This document shows positions 35,376 to 42,940 of a stretch of DNA of 64,000 bases, piece by piece (the stretch's first letter is position 1; each line of letters starts with the position of its first letter). The notes under the pieces were generated by a model that saw nothing but the letters and a program-made list of their open reading frames with translations, did not search any database and was not told the origin of the DNA. The stretch covers positions 4,013,825 to 4,077,824 of the forward strand of contig NZ_CP101751.1 in the NCBI RefSeq assembly GCF_024496085.1, read 5' to 3'. The position numbers and the translations under genes were made by a program. This DNA comes from Flavobacterium cerinum (GTDB lineage: Bacteria > Bacteroidota > Bacteroidia > Flavobacteriales > Flavobacteriaceae).

Positions 35376-35930
35376 ATGGGACAAGACAGACAAGCAGCAT
35401 TAAACAGAGCAATTGCTGTAGCGCAATCAAAAGGAATTGACGTACGTAATGCAAGATTTACTGATAAGACAATGTATTTTGTTTTTGATGCAAAAGGGAA
35501 AAGCAACATTTTAGAGCTTATCGATGCCGATACAAAAAAGATCGAAGGTACAACCAACTTTGACGGTAATACCCTGAATAAAGGACGTTACTTGGTTATT
35601 GACAGTTTGCGTGTATTGGGAGAAGATACGGCCACGGAGTTCGGTAAAGCCAAATGGAAATCAGAACTAGATCCGGTGTCTAAAAATTCAGAACTTAGAA
35701 TTCATCAGGATGGTATTTTGGTTGACATGCCGGTAACCGATTTTCATAATGAAGGCCAATCATCCAGTAATGATGATGACTTCCGCGATATTGTTACCGC
35801 ACCAATCATCATGCCGGAAACTGTATATGGATTCACCTGGAATTTCCCTAAAGGTCAAACTGTGTCGAATACCTTAACATCGGCTTTAATCAGAATTGAA
35901 GCGAGATGTATTCAAATCTTTACATCGTAG
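35376..35930 (+). CDS. Major capsid protein candidate
   Basis: A 184-aa soluble, beta-rich protein with no signal or TM segment: a short N-terminal helix, then strands (KTMYFVFDAK, KGRYLVIDSLRVLGE, GILVDMPVTDF, and PIIMPETVYGFTWNFPKG ending LIRIEARCIQIF). It is the centre of the late operon, is followed immediately by a hairpin, and has regular codon usage suggesting abundance, as expected for a coat protein. The size would suit a single jelly-roll rather than a double one (usually 250-400 aa). Identification is by position and predicted fold only. Confidence 0.5.
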   Translation: MGQDRQAALNRAIAVAQSKGIDVRNARFTDKTMYFVFDAKGKSNILELIDADTKKIEGTTNFDGNTLNKGRYLVIDSLRVLGEDTATEFGKAKWKSELDPVSKNSELRIHQDGILVDMPVTDFHNEGQSSSNDDDFRDIVTAPIIMPETVYGFTWNFPKGQTVSNTLTSALIRIEARCIQIFTS

Positions 35931-35962
35931 TTTTTCATAATTATAATTTGATTGGTTAATGT

Positions 35963-35988
35963 AAAAGCCCTGTTTTTTCAGGGCTTTT
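35963..35988 (+). terminator. Hairpin after the capsid candidate
   Basis: A 10-bp stem (35,963-35,972 with 35,979-35,988) around a six-T loop. The tail is TTTT then AAAAC, so read-through is likely; it may reduce transcription of the genes beyond or protect the 3' end of the capsid mRNA. Confidence 0.75.
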
Positions 35989-36007
35989 AAAACAAAAAAC
36001 TTAAACT

Positions 36008-36358
36008 ATGACTAAAGAAGAAGTAATTTATTTCAATATTCCTGCAGGTCAAACATTCGATGCTTTTAGACAGGTTTTACCTGAAGGAACCATGTTAGGC
36101 ACTGTTATTTTTCACAATGATCGTGACAATAATTATATCCAGGCGGCTATCAAAAACGATGCAGGTGTTGAGATTTCAAAAATGCAACACATAGCCAATT
36201 ACAGATCAAGGAATGCGAATTACGAGCAAGGAATGAAACCAATTCCAATGAACCCGTTTGGTAAAACCTATACCCTTGAAATTAAACTGGCCGAGGCTCT
36301 TGCAACTGATTTTGTCGGGCAGGCAATTTTTATCTACAAACAAAACGAATGTTATTAA
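36008..36358 (+). CDS. Small beta-rich late protein, minor coat candidate
   Basis: A 116-aa soluble protein (EEVIYFNIPAGQTFDAFRQVLPEG ... TYTLEIKLAEALATDFVGQAIFIYKQNE) dominated by beta strands, no signal or TM segment. The size and strand pattern suit a compact jelly-roll. Together with the next gene it may form minor capsid, penton or linker subunits. No family recognised. Confidence 0.5.
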   Translation: MTKEEVIYFNIPAGQTFDAFRQVLPEGTMLGTVIFHNDRDNNYIQAAIKNDAGVEISKMQHIANYRSRNANYEQGMKPIPMNPFGKTYTLEIKLAEALATDFVGQAIFIYKQNECY

Positions 36359-36361
36359 TCT

Positions 36362-36628
36362 ATGATCAAAACAGGCTACAATTATCGCGCGGTAACCCGA
36401 AATGAGAGATTCTCTTTAAAAGGAGTTACCAGTCTAACAATTTCCAACTGGGGAAATTATGATATTGAAGTTTTCGGAAGAACCTTACCGGCATTGTCCG
36501 GAGCTAATCCGGCCTGTTTTAGAATAGATGGAGACGGAAGTCAGACCGACCTTGATTTTACTATCGAATTCGAAAGCGGTAAAGGCGGTTTGGTGTATAT
36601 CGATTACCGATCAATTATAAACTGTTAA
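36362..36628 (+). CDS. Small beta-rich late protein
   Basis: An 88-aa soluble protein (YNYRAVTRNERFSLKG ... FTIEFESGKGGLVYIDYRSI), three bases after the previous gene. Strand-rich, no membrane segment. Probably a virion component paired with the 116-aa protein; function not assignable. Confidence 0.5.
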   Translation: MIKTGYNYRAVTRNERFSLKGVTSLTISNWGNYDIEVFGRTLPALSGANPACFRIDGDGSQTDLDFTIEFESGKGGLVYIDYRSIINC

Positions 36629-36629
36629 A

Positions 36630-37502
36630 ATGCGACAACAAAAAGAACAGCAAATGTTAGATATAATTCACAACCTCGAAACTGACCAATATTACGCCGT
36701 AAAGGTAGTTAATACAGATACTAATGCAGAGTTGGGAAATAATCTGACTGGCCAAAAATTGATTTCAGACTTTGAAAGCGTTGAAGGCTTTTTTAAGTAT
36801 TTGATTTCAAAAGGAATTAACCGAATCACAGTACATCCCAAACGTAAAAACGGATCAACATACGTTTTTAAAGGTGAACCAATTGTTTTTAGTATCAGTG
36901 ATGATAATCAACATTATCAAAGAGAGTTGGAAAAAATTGCAAAGGCTTTGCAACACGCGCCGGAACCTTTGCAACAAAACACCGCTATTTCATACCCTCA
37001 ACCAGCACCACCGGTTTTAAACGGTCCTTTTGGACTTGGTTTTCCGGAATATGTCGGGCTACATGTGGCGGCTAATGATAAAACACGTCTTGAAACCGAA
37101 AACGAATTCTTAAAAAAGGAAAACGAAAGGTTAAAGGGAGAGAATCAGGAGTTAAAAGAAGAACGTCTCAAAAAAGAGTACGACACCGCTAAAGCTAGCG
37201 GTAATAAGGAACTCCTTTTGGGACTTGGCGAAATTTTGGGTCCCGTGATCGGTAAGTTTATCGGTGGCGGTGCTGCGGCTCCTACTGGTTTAAACGCTCC
37301 GGAATACAATCAGCAACAGGCTGTTCTTAATCAATCACCGGAGTTAGCTTATTTAGCTAGTCAATCGCCGGATTTTTTACGCTTTATTACCGGTGTGTGT
37401 AATTTAATCAATACATCACCTGGTTTCTACGATCAGTTAAACAGTTTAATAACTACACATACACAAAACAATGCAGATAACGATACAAACACAGGCAACT
37501 AA
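36630..37502 (+). CDS. Coiled-coil late protein with TGLN motif
   Basis: A 290-aa protein. An N-terminal alpha/beta part (~1-95) is followed by a Pro/Gln-rich stretch with VLNGPFGLGFPEY, a heptad coiled coil at about 150-188 (LETENEFLKKENERLKGEN), a Gly-rich hydrophobic segment (LLLGLGEILGPVIGKFIGGG, ~195-214), then TGLNAPEYN (TGLN at 219-222) and a helical C-terminal region. The motif right after the hydrophobic stretch could mark a cleavage point. Likely a structural or scaffold component. Confidence 0.6.
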   Translation: MRQQKEQQMLDIIHNLETDQYYAVKVVNTDTNAELGNNLTGQKLISDFESVEGFFKYLISKGINRITVHPKRKNGSTYVFKGEPIVFSISDDNQHYQRELEKIAKALQHAPEPLQQNTAISYPQPAPPVLNGPFGLGFPEYVGLHVAANDKTRLETENEFLKKENERLKGENQELKEERLKKEYDTAKASGNKELLLGLGEILGPVIGKFIGGGAAAPTGLNAPEYNQQQAVLNQSPELAYLASQSPDFLRFITGVCNLINTSPGFYDQLNSLITTHTQNNADNDTNTGN

Positions 37503-37653
37503 TCCAGTTGACCTAAAAGCCATAGAAAAGAAATTAACAGTAATCGCCCAGCTGCCGGCTGATGATTTGGACAGATTGTTCCAGATTGCGGAAAACCCGA
37601 AAGCCCTTACGGCATTAAAAAGCAAATGGACGATGCTAAAAATGATGTTTTAG
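37471..37653 (+). CDS. Short late protein, unknown function
   Basis: A 60-aa helical protein (MQITIQTQATNPVDLKAIEKK...) overlapping the end of the preceding gene by 32 bases and ending just before the next one. Codon usage and tight packing favour it being real. No family recognised. Confidence 0.45.
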   Translation: MQITIQTQATNPVDLKAIEKKLTVIAQLPADDLDRLFQIAENPKALTALKSKWTMLKMMF

Positions 37654-37655
37654 CA

Positions 37656-38183
37656 ATGAATCTAAAAAAAAATACCGGGCTTAACTCACCGGTTGATACT
37701 GAAGATGTTGTCGCATACAGTTCAACCGGAAGTAAGTCTGAATCATCATCGAGAAACTCGGATCTAAGAGTCAAAGCGCTTGAAAAAAGTTTTGACGTGT
37801 TACCATGGCTTATTAAAACCGGTGTGATAGTTGGTTTAAGCGCGCTTGGTGGTTATCTGATTTACCGAGCTTTCACCACCCGTTTTGAAAAATGGGATAC
37901 AAAATCCGGATATCCTAACGCTAATATCACTGATGCTGAAGCTTCCACAAGAGCGAACGCTCTTTTTCAAGCAATGCTTGGAGCCGGCAACGACATTAAT
38001 GCGGTTGCCGATCAATTAATTGGACTGAATTACAACGCGTTTGTTAAAGTCTATAATGCATTCGGTAAGCGTCAAGGGGTAATGCCGTTTTCAAAAAACA
38101 TGACTTTAACCGAATGGATAGTAGATGAATTTGACGGAACTGAATTAAGTTATCTAAGAGGGATAATGGGCGGTTTTTTCTAA
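37656..38183 (+). CDS. Late TM protein with annexin-like domain and N-terminal TGLN motif
   Basis: A 175-aa protein from ATG 37,656 (two bases after the previous stop; an in-frame ATG at 37,626 is possible). TGLNSP begins at residue 7, followed by a Ser-rich linker, a TM helix (LPWLIKTGVIVGLSALGGYLIYRAF) and a C-terminal helical domain with FQAMLGAG, YNAFGKRQ and LTEWIVDEF. The next protein repeats this domain, so they are tandem paralogues. The AMxGAG pattern recalls annexin-type repeats, but the calcium site is not evident. Confidence 0.6.
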   Translation: MNLKKNTGLNSPVDTEDVVAYSSTGSKSESSSRNSDLRVKALEKSFDVLPWLIKTGVIVGLSALGGYLIYRAFTTRFEKWDTKSGYPNANITDAEASTRANALFQAMLGAGNDINAVADQLIGLNYNAFVKVYNAFGKRQGVMPFSKNMTLTEWIVDEFDGTELSYLRGIMGGFF

Positions 38184-38195
38184 AAAAACAAAGGT

Positions 38196-38678
38196 ATGCA
38201 AATAACACAAACACAAAAAAAATACGCTTTAATCGGCTTCGGGGTTGTTGTAGCAGGAGTGGCTGGGTATTTTTTTTACAATAAAGTAATAAAGCCAGCA
38301 GGTGATAAAGGTGCGGCTATAGACCCAACGGGTAACGGTACGGTGACCTCACCAAATGTGCCAACCCAAACATTTAACGCGGCCCGTATAGCTGATGATT
38401 TATACAGGGCAATGGAAGGCGCGGGTTATGCTTCATTTTTGAATCCTAATGAACGCGATCAAATTTTTAAAGCTTTAGAGCCGGTTAAAACCGAAGCGCA
38501 ATTCAAGCAAGTTTCTGACAAGTTTGGGCGTAGATCGTATAATACACTATACGGCAATCAGGTCAACTGGAATCCGTTTGCCAGTCTGCCGCTTTTACCG
38601 CTTAGGACATGGCTAGAAACTGAACTCGAGTACGAGGACTATATTTTATTGAAAAAAAAATACCCTAACTATCTATAA
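38196..38678 (+). CDS. Late TM protein, paralogue of preceding gene
   Basis: A 160-aa protein: N-terminal TM helix (YALIGFGVVVAGVAGYFFYNKVI), then a helical domain with YRAMEGAG, SDKFGRRSYN and LPLRTWLETEL, which aligns to FQAMLGAG, YNAFGKRQ and LTEWIVDEF of the preceding protein. Unlike that one it has no TGLN motif. Membrane-anchored virion or assembly protein by context. Confidence 0.6.
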   Translation: MQITQTQKKYALIGFGVVVAGVAGYFFYNKVIKPAGDKGAAIDPTGNGTVTSPNVPTQTFNAARIADDLYRAMEGAGYASFLNPNERDQIFKALEPVKTEAQFKQVSDKFGRRSYNTLYGNQVNWNPFASLPLLPLRTWLETELEYEDYILLKKKYPNYL

Positions 38679-38679
38679 C

Positions 38680-38964
38680 ATGAGTAAAGGAATATACATT
38701 TTTCTCGGTACATGTGCTGTGCTTGGCTTGGGGTATTATATGTACTCGAAGAGCAAAACGCCATCAACTGAAAACGATACGCTTCCGCCAGTGGTACAAT
38801 TGGATTATAATAAAGTTTTAAAATCCGGTGTTCGCGGCGAAGAAGTGAAGGAGTTACAAAGACGATTGGGAGGTTTGGCAGTCGATGGAATATTCGGACC
38901 CTTAACCCTTTCTCGTCTAAAGACTGTAAAAGGAGTAACACAAATAACGCTAAGTCAATTATAA
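38680..38964 (+). CDS. Membrane-anchored peptidoglycan-binding protein
   Basis: A 94-aa protein with an N-terminal TM helix (IYIFLGTCAVLGLGYYMYSK) and a PG_binding_1-type domain at about 47-85 (LKSGVRGEEVKELQRRLGG, then VDGIFGPLTLSRLKTVKG). It would tether a virion or membrane to the cell wall during entry or exit. Directly upstream of the muramidase-like gene cluster. Confidence 0.8.
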   Translation: MSKGIYIFLGTCAVLGLGYYMYSKSKTPSTENDTLPPVVQLDYNKVLKSGVRGEEVKELQRRLGGLAVDGIFGPLTLSRLKTVKGVTQITLSQL

Positions 38965-38965
38965 T

Positions 38966-39364
38966 ATGATCATATCAGGAATAGTTTTTTTAAAAGACGA
39001 TGGTAAGAGCGTGTATGGTGGTACGGTTACTGTAAAAGAAACAGGACAAACCGCTACTACTAATATAGACGGGACTTTTTCGATAAACGTTCCTGATTTT
39101 AACAGTGTTCTTTCGTTCGATTTTTACGGTCTGACATTGCCGGTTGAAAAAACAGCAGCTGAAGTCACCGGACAAACAACCTGGCTACAGCTTGACCCCA
39201 GTGACCCGGGGGCACAGATTAAGATCAGGCCGGATTATAAACCTGTTTACTGGATGATTGGTATTGCGGCCGTAACCGGTATTGCCGCGTTGGTTTTGTT
39301 AGCCACCGGCAATAATTCTGAACCGCAAAAAAAAGAAGTTAAACCAAAAGAAGTTGAAGTATAA
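38966..39364 (+). CDS. Late protein with CarboxypepD-regulatory-like domain and TM tail
   Basis: A 132-aa protein: an N-terminal beta-sandwich (GIVFLKDDGKSVYGGTVTVKETG ... TNIDGTFSINVPDFNSVLSFDFYG) of the carboxypeptidase-regulatory-like type common in Bacteroidota, followed by a TM helix (VYWMIGIAAVTGIAALVLLA) and a Lys/Glu-rich tail. Shares one base with the next gene. The Ig-like domain presumably projects from the membrane, perhaps as a spike-base component. Confidence 0.65.
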   Translation: MIISGIVFLKDDGKSVYGGTVTVKETGQTATTNIDGTFSINVPDFNSVLSFDFYGLTLPVEKTAAEVTGQTTWLQLDPSDPGAQIKIRPDYKPVYWMIGIAAVTGIAALVLLATGNNSEPQKKEVKPKEVEV

Positions 39365-39849
39365 TGGCTAAGAGTTATTTAAATCAATCCGGATTGCCTT
39401 TAGGGTTAAGAAACAACAATCCTGGTAATATTGTGAAAACAAGCATCGCATGGGATGGAAAAATACCAGTATCTCAAAATCCGGGAACATTCGAACAATT
39501 CTACGAATTGAGATACGGGGTTCGTGCGCTATTAAAGCAATTAGTTACCGATATGAGCCGCGGATTAACAACGATTTCGCTAATTATCAATAAGTACTCA
39601 CCACCTCATGAGAACAATACGGCAAGCTACATTCAAACTGTTTCTAATACAATGGGAATTGGCGTAAACCAAGCGATTACCACGCTTAATAAAGCTTTTT
39701 TATTGAAGCTGGCTAAAGCGATTGTGGCGGTTGAGATTGGGAGTAATTATGCAGGGTATGTGACTACGCAAGATTACGAGGACGCTTTTGCGATATCAGG
39801 TTTAAACTTGGCTAATGTTAAGCTTCCGGCTCCAAAAAAAAAAGTTTGA
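39364..39849 (+). CDS. Muramidase-like virion protein (P5-type lytic protein)
   Basis: A 161-aa protein with a recognisable opening GLRNNNPGNI (about 11-22), then FEQFYELRYGVRALLKQL, a GLTTISLIINKYSPPHENNTASYIQTV block, typical of the proteins annotated as structural protein P5 / lytic transglycosylase-like. It should attack peptidoglycan for genome entry. Ends with a basic tail (APKKKV). Overlaps both neighbouring genes by a few bases. Confidence 0.75.
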   Translation: MAKSYLNQSGLPLGLRNNNPGNIVKTSIAWDGKIPVSQNPGTFEQFYELRYGVRALLKQLVTDMSRGLTTISLIINKYSPPHENNTASYIQTVSNTMGIGVNQAITTLNKAFLLKLAKAIVAVEIGSNYAGYVTTQDYEDAFAISGLNLANVKLPAPKKKV

Positions 39850-39926
39850 CAATAATAATTCCGATTGCATTAACTGGAATCGCTTGTTTTTCAATATATA
39901 AAATTTTCAAATCCCAAAAAGAATGA
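39846..39926 (+). CDS. 26-residue single-TM peptide, doubly coupled
   Basis: A TTG start at 39,846 overlaps the preceding stop (TTGA) and its TGA overlaps the next ATG (ATGA at 39,923). It encodes TIIIPIALTGIACFSIYKIF and a basic end KSQKE: one TM helix. The 73-base gap it fills has no other purpose, and the paired overlaps are those of translationally coupled genes. Tiny membrane proteins are common in membrane-containing virions. Confidence 0.5.
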   Translation: MTIIIPIALTGIACFSIYKIFKSQKE

Positions 39927-41191
39927 TAGGTGTTATTATCCCTGAAGAGACAGGAGGCGTTTTTCAAAAACCGCGTGAAATAGTGATCGGCACGGCTTTC
40001 AGTCAGCGAGGGCGAAATTTAACACCTCAATCTTTGCTTAATGCGTTATCTATCGAGGTTCGTCCCGATGATATAATCATTTTAACGTGCTATATAAAAA
40101 AAGCGAACGCAAATGATTCGTCATTCCGGATAATTACAGAAAGTCGATTTTTGGATTTGGATCCAGGTTATTACGAGAGTGTTGGTGATGAGACTGAGTG
40201 GAATTATTTACCACTTAATTCGCGCGAATCAGCAACTGTGGCGGAAGTTCAACAAGACAACTCTGTTACGTATAATTTAGGCGTGATTTCGGAAAGCGTG
40301 TATGATGTTATCAATAATTCCATAACTCAATTCAATATGTCCCGCCAAGACAGGGTTTATTTAATCAAAACCCGTCAAGACGGTGTTGATTACCTGTACA
40401 TGTTTGCAGGTGAACCTGGAATTTACGGAAGTGAATTTAACCAGCTAAACGACGAAGATTTAGTGCTTATTTACCGTTCGGATATCAGTTCTGATTTTCC
40501 CGATTTTTCATCGCTACCGGTTTTTTCCGGTAATACTGCCGCAATCGATGGTGGGTTACACGAGGGTGATCCGTATCTTATTAATGATTCAGGAGATTAT
40601 CACCTGTCCGTTGTGAAAGAACCGGTTGAAGTTGCTGAGTTGCAACTTGAATTCGAACCGGTTGAAGGTTACCAATGGCAACGGATCATGTTTGAGAATT
40701 ACCGGGGGCAAACAATGTCTGCTGTAATCGACTGGGGTGACGGTCAAACGGATTTAGTCAATAATAATGATTTTGTTCGGTTAGAACATAATTACGATCT
40801 GTCGGTAGAAAGGTATAATGCTGCCTTGCAGATTACCAATAGTCAAAGAGTTAACTCATTATCCATTGGTTTAGAAGCTAAGGAGCCCTATCAAAGATTG
40901 ACTAAAATTTCAGGCCTGGGATTATTGAGAAACTGTGAGCAACTAAATTTTCACGGAAGTCCCTTCATCGTGTTTGATTATTTATCGCTACCGGCAAAAA
41001 CAATCTACTTGAATTTAGCAGACTGTAGTCTCGAGCAGTCAAGCATTGACGGTGTATTAAGCATGTTAGTTGGTTATGGACTAACAAACGGCTATGCCAG
41101 GTTGAATGGGAATAATTCCCCACCTGGTACTTCCGGTCAAGGCCACAAAAACACCTTGCTTACTAGAGGTTGGATAGTGCAGACTGAATAA
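39923..41191 (+). CDS. Spike or receptor-binding protein candidate
   Basis: A 422-aa protein, the second-longest late product. An N-terminal part (~1-200) of mixed strands, then a PKD-like segment (AVIDWGDGQTDLV near 270) and a C-terminal region reading ISGLGLLRNCEQLNFHG then LAKTIYLNLADCSLEQ and GYARLNGNNSPPGTSGQGH. That last repeat-like ending is familiar from receptor-binding regions of Bacteroidota phages. No signal peptide or TM segment, as expected for a virion-assembled spike. Identification is by domain pattern and place. Confidence 0.6.
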   Translation: MIGVIIPEETGGVFQKPREIVIGTAFSQRGRNLTPQSLLNALSIEVRPDDIIILTCYIKKANANDSSFRIITESRFLDLDPGYYESVGDETEWNYLPLNSRESATVAEVQQDNSVTYNLGVISESVYDVINNSITQFNMSRQDRVYLIKTRQDGVDYLYMFAGEPGIYGSEFNQLNDEDLVLIYRSDISSDFPDFSSLPVFSGNTAAIDGGLHEGDPYLINDSGDYHLSVVKEPVEVAELQLEFEPVEGYQWQRIMFENYRGQTMSAVIDWGDGQTDLVNNNDFVRLEHNYDLSVERYNAALQITNSQRVNSLSIGLEAKEPYQRLTKISGLGLLRNCEQLNFHGSPFIVFDYLSLPAKTIYLNLADCSLEQSSIDGVLSMLVGYGLTNGYARLNGNNSPPGTSGQGHKNTLLTRGWIVQTE

Positions 41192-41223
41192 ATTAAATAT
41201 CAACCAAATACCATAAACAAAAA

Positions 41224-41502
41224 ATGCCAATAGAACACATTATGCAGTTTTTAACATTGTTTTTTGGCTCAACAACATTTGTTTCCATTTACATTGCTTG
41301 GAAAAGCCGGAAATCAGATGTGAAAAAAGCCGAAGCCGTTGCGTTGGAAAATATGCAAGTCGTTTACGACAAGTTTACCGAACAAACCGATCGAAAATTT
41401 GAAGAAATGCAAACGTTGATTTCCAAACAAGCAGAAGAAATAAAATCATTAAAATCACAAATTGCGGACTATGAAAAACGATGTAAGCATTGCCAAAAGT
41501 AA
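41224..41502 (+). CDS. Single-TM coiled-coil protein, holin or i-spanin-like
   Basis: A 92-aa protein: N-terminal TM helix (FLTLFFGSTTFVSIYIAW) and a long coiled coil (ENMQVVYDKFTEQTDRKFEE... to KSLKSQIADYEKRC), ending CKHCQK with a Cys pair. It overlaps the spanin-like lipoprotein gene by 41 bases in another frame, an arrangement reminiscent of nested spanin pairs. Either a holin-type or an inner-membrane spanin role is possible. Confidence 0.55.
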   Translation: MPIEHIMQFLTLFFGSTTFVSIYIAWKSRKSDVKKAEAVALENMQVVYDKFTEQTDRKFEEMQTLISKQAEEIKSLKSQIADYEKRCKHCQK

Positions 41503-41998
41503 ATTGATTATTGGGTTAATTTTTTGGGTAGTAATGATCGCCGGGCTAATCAGTTTAGTATCGTGTGGCTCCACCCGAAAAAAAACGGAAATCACCGATA
41601 TATCCAAAATCACCGATACCATTGTACATAAAAAAATAATCGTTTCGAAAGATTCATTAATTGTAATTCCGGGTACAACATTAAAAGTGTCAGTTCCGGC
41701 CGCGCAGCTTGACAACGGCCAACCAGTCGAAACAACCACCGATCGCGGGCGGGTGATTCTTCAAAAGTCCGGAGAAAATATCGAAGCCGTTTGCGTAATA
41801 GATGATTTGGTTAAGGTTATCCAATTGCAACAGACGGTAATTGAGAACTACCAAAAAATCGCAAGCGAACAAACGAAAACCGAAAAAACAGAATCGGTTA
41901 AAATTCCGTGGTATGACAGATTGTTCGCTTGGTTATCGATAGCCGTTTTGATTTATATGATCTTATTATGGACGTTCAGAAAAAAAACAACTACATAG
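41462..41998 (+). CDS. u-spanin-like lipoprotein with C-terminal TM
   Basis: A 178-aa protein with lipobox LVSC (Cys35 after the hydrophobic stretch LIIGLIFWVVMIAGLISLVS), a beta-rich periplasmic middle and a C-terminal TM helix (LFAWLSIAVLIYMILLWTF) with basic tail. A lipoylated outer-membrane end and inner-membrane C-terminus on one chain is the hallmark of unimolecular spanins, which fuse inner and outer membranes to finish lysis. Lies between the coiled-coil gene and the M23 peptidase. Function is inferred from topology. Confidence 0.6.
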   Translation: MRTMKNDVSIAKSKLIIGLIFWVVMIAGLISLVSCGSTRKKTEITDISKITDTIVHKKIIVSKDSLIVIPGTTLKVSVPAAQLDNGQPVETTTDRGRVILQKSGENIEAVCVIDDLVKVIQLQQTVIENYQKIASEQTKTEKTESVKIPWYDRLFAWLSIAVLIYMILLWTFRKKTTT

Positions 41999-42468
41999 CC
42001 CCGGTATTATGGGGAATTACAATAACTGGTTTAGCAATACTATTAACTATGACAAAAAAAGCATTCGCGGCCATCGTGCCAAATCAAAAAATAAGAGGTT
42101 GTGACGCTCATGGTTGTGGTTCTTTCGGGGCATCCCGCGGAGGTCGCACGCATAACGGAGTTGATGTGGTGGTTACGCCTGGGCAAAATATTGTATCTCC
42201 GATTTCTGGTACCATAACTCGCTTTCCTTATCCCTACAAAGGAGATTTTAATTACAAAGGTATTGAGATTAAAAACAGCGAATATACTGTTATGATATTC
42301 TATATGAACACTACAGTTTTAGCTAATACTAAAGTTACCGCCGGACAAACGATCGGAAAAGCGCAAAACATTGCTGCTAAATATGGCAATGGAATGACAC
42401 CTCATGTTCATATTGAGGTACGTGATTCAAAAGGGAACTTAATTAATCCTACTAATATGTTTGTATAA
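41968..42468 (+). CDS. M23 metallopeptidase, putative endolysin
   Basis: A 166-aa cell-wall peptidase from ATG 41,968 (31-base overlap with the previous gene). N-terminal TM/signal-anchor (VLWGITITGLAILLTM), then an M23/LytM domain: zinc ligands in RTHNGVD (H62, D66) and PHVHIEV (H146, H148), the usual scaffold strands SPISGTITRF and AGQTIGKAQ between. It would cleave peptide cross-links in peptidoglycan. A membrane anchor and position beside spanin-like genes suggest a lysis or virion-associated endolysin. Confidence 0.85.
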   Translation: MDVQKKNNYIAPVLWGITITGLAILLTMTKKAFAAIVPNQKIRGCDAHGCGSFGASRGGRTHNGVDVVVTPGQNIVSPISGTITRFPYPYKGDFNYKGIEIKNSEYTVMIFYMNTTVLANTKVTAGQTIGKAQNIAAKYGNGMTPHVHIEVRDSKGNLINPTNMFV

Positions 42469-42935
42469 TGGGAACTGCAAAAAAAATATTAATCACCGGA
42501 GGTGTTATTATCGTTGGGCTTGCTCTTATGGGGTGGAATAAAGCTAAAAACTTAACTAAGGTTTTTTCGAAAATAGATATCATCCCATCATTACCAAAAA
42601 ACATCGACATTAATTGGAAACGCTTGTTTTTTAAATTAGATATAACCTTTACAAACGGATCAAATGAAGACCTTTCTTTAAACGGGTACGTTGTGACTTT
42701 AAAACGTTTAGACATTTACTATGATGGAAAATATGTAGCGAGTGCTTATCCGTACTTGACGTCAATTTCAATACCGGCCTACAATTCATTGATTGTACAT
42801 GATATACCGGTCGAAATTCCTCTGACAGCAATGCCTAACATAGTATTACAAATCACCGATTTCAATTTATCGTTGTTGAAGGTAAACGCCACAGTAGATG
42901 TATTAGGTAAAGAATACTTAATAACCCAAGACTAA
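42468..42935 (+). CDS. Membrane-anchored LEA14-like beta protein
   Basis: A 155-aa protein with TM helix (LITGGVIIVGLALMGW) and a beta domain (FFKLDITFTNGSNEDLSLNGYVVTL ... IPAYNSLIVHDIPVEIPL) resembling the LEA14/WHy-type sandwich. Shares one base with the M23 gene. Structural or membrane-binding role by context; not proven. Confidence 0.6.
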   Translation: MGTAKKILITGGVIIVGLALMGWNKAKNLTKVFSKIDIIPSLPKNIDINWKRLFFKLDITFTNGSNEDLSLNGYVVTLKRLDIYYDGKYVASAYPYLTSISIPAYNSLIVHDIPVEIPLTAMPNIVLQITDFNLSLLKVNATVDVLGKEYLITQD

Positions 42936-42940
42936 CGAAT

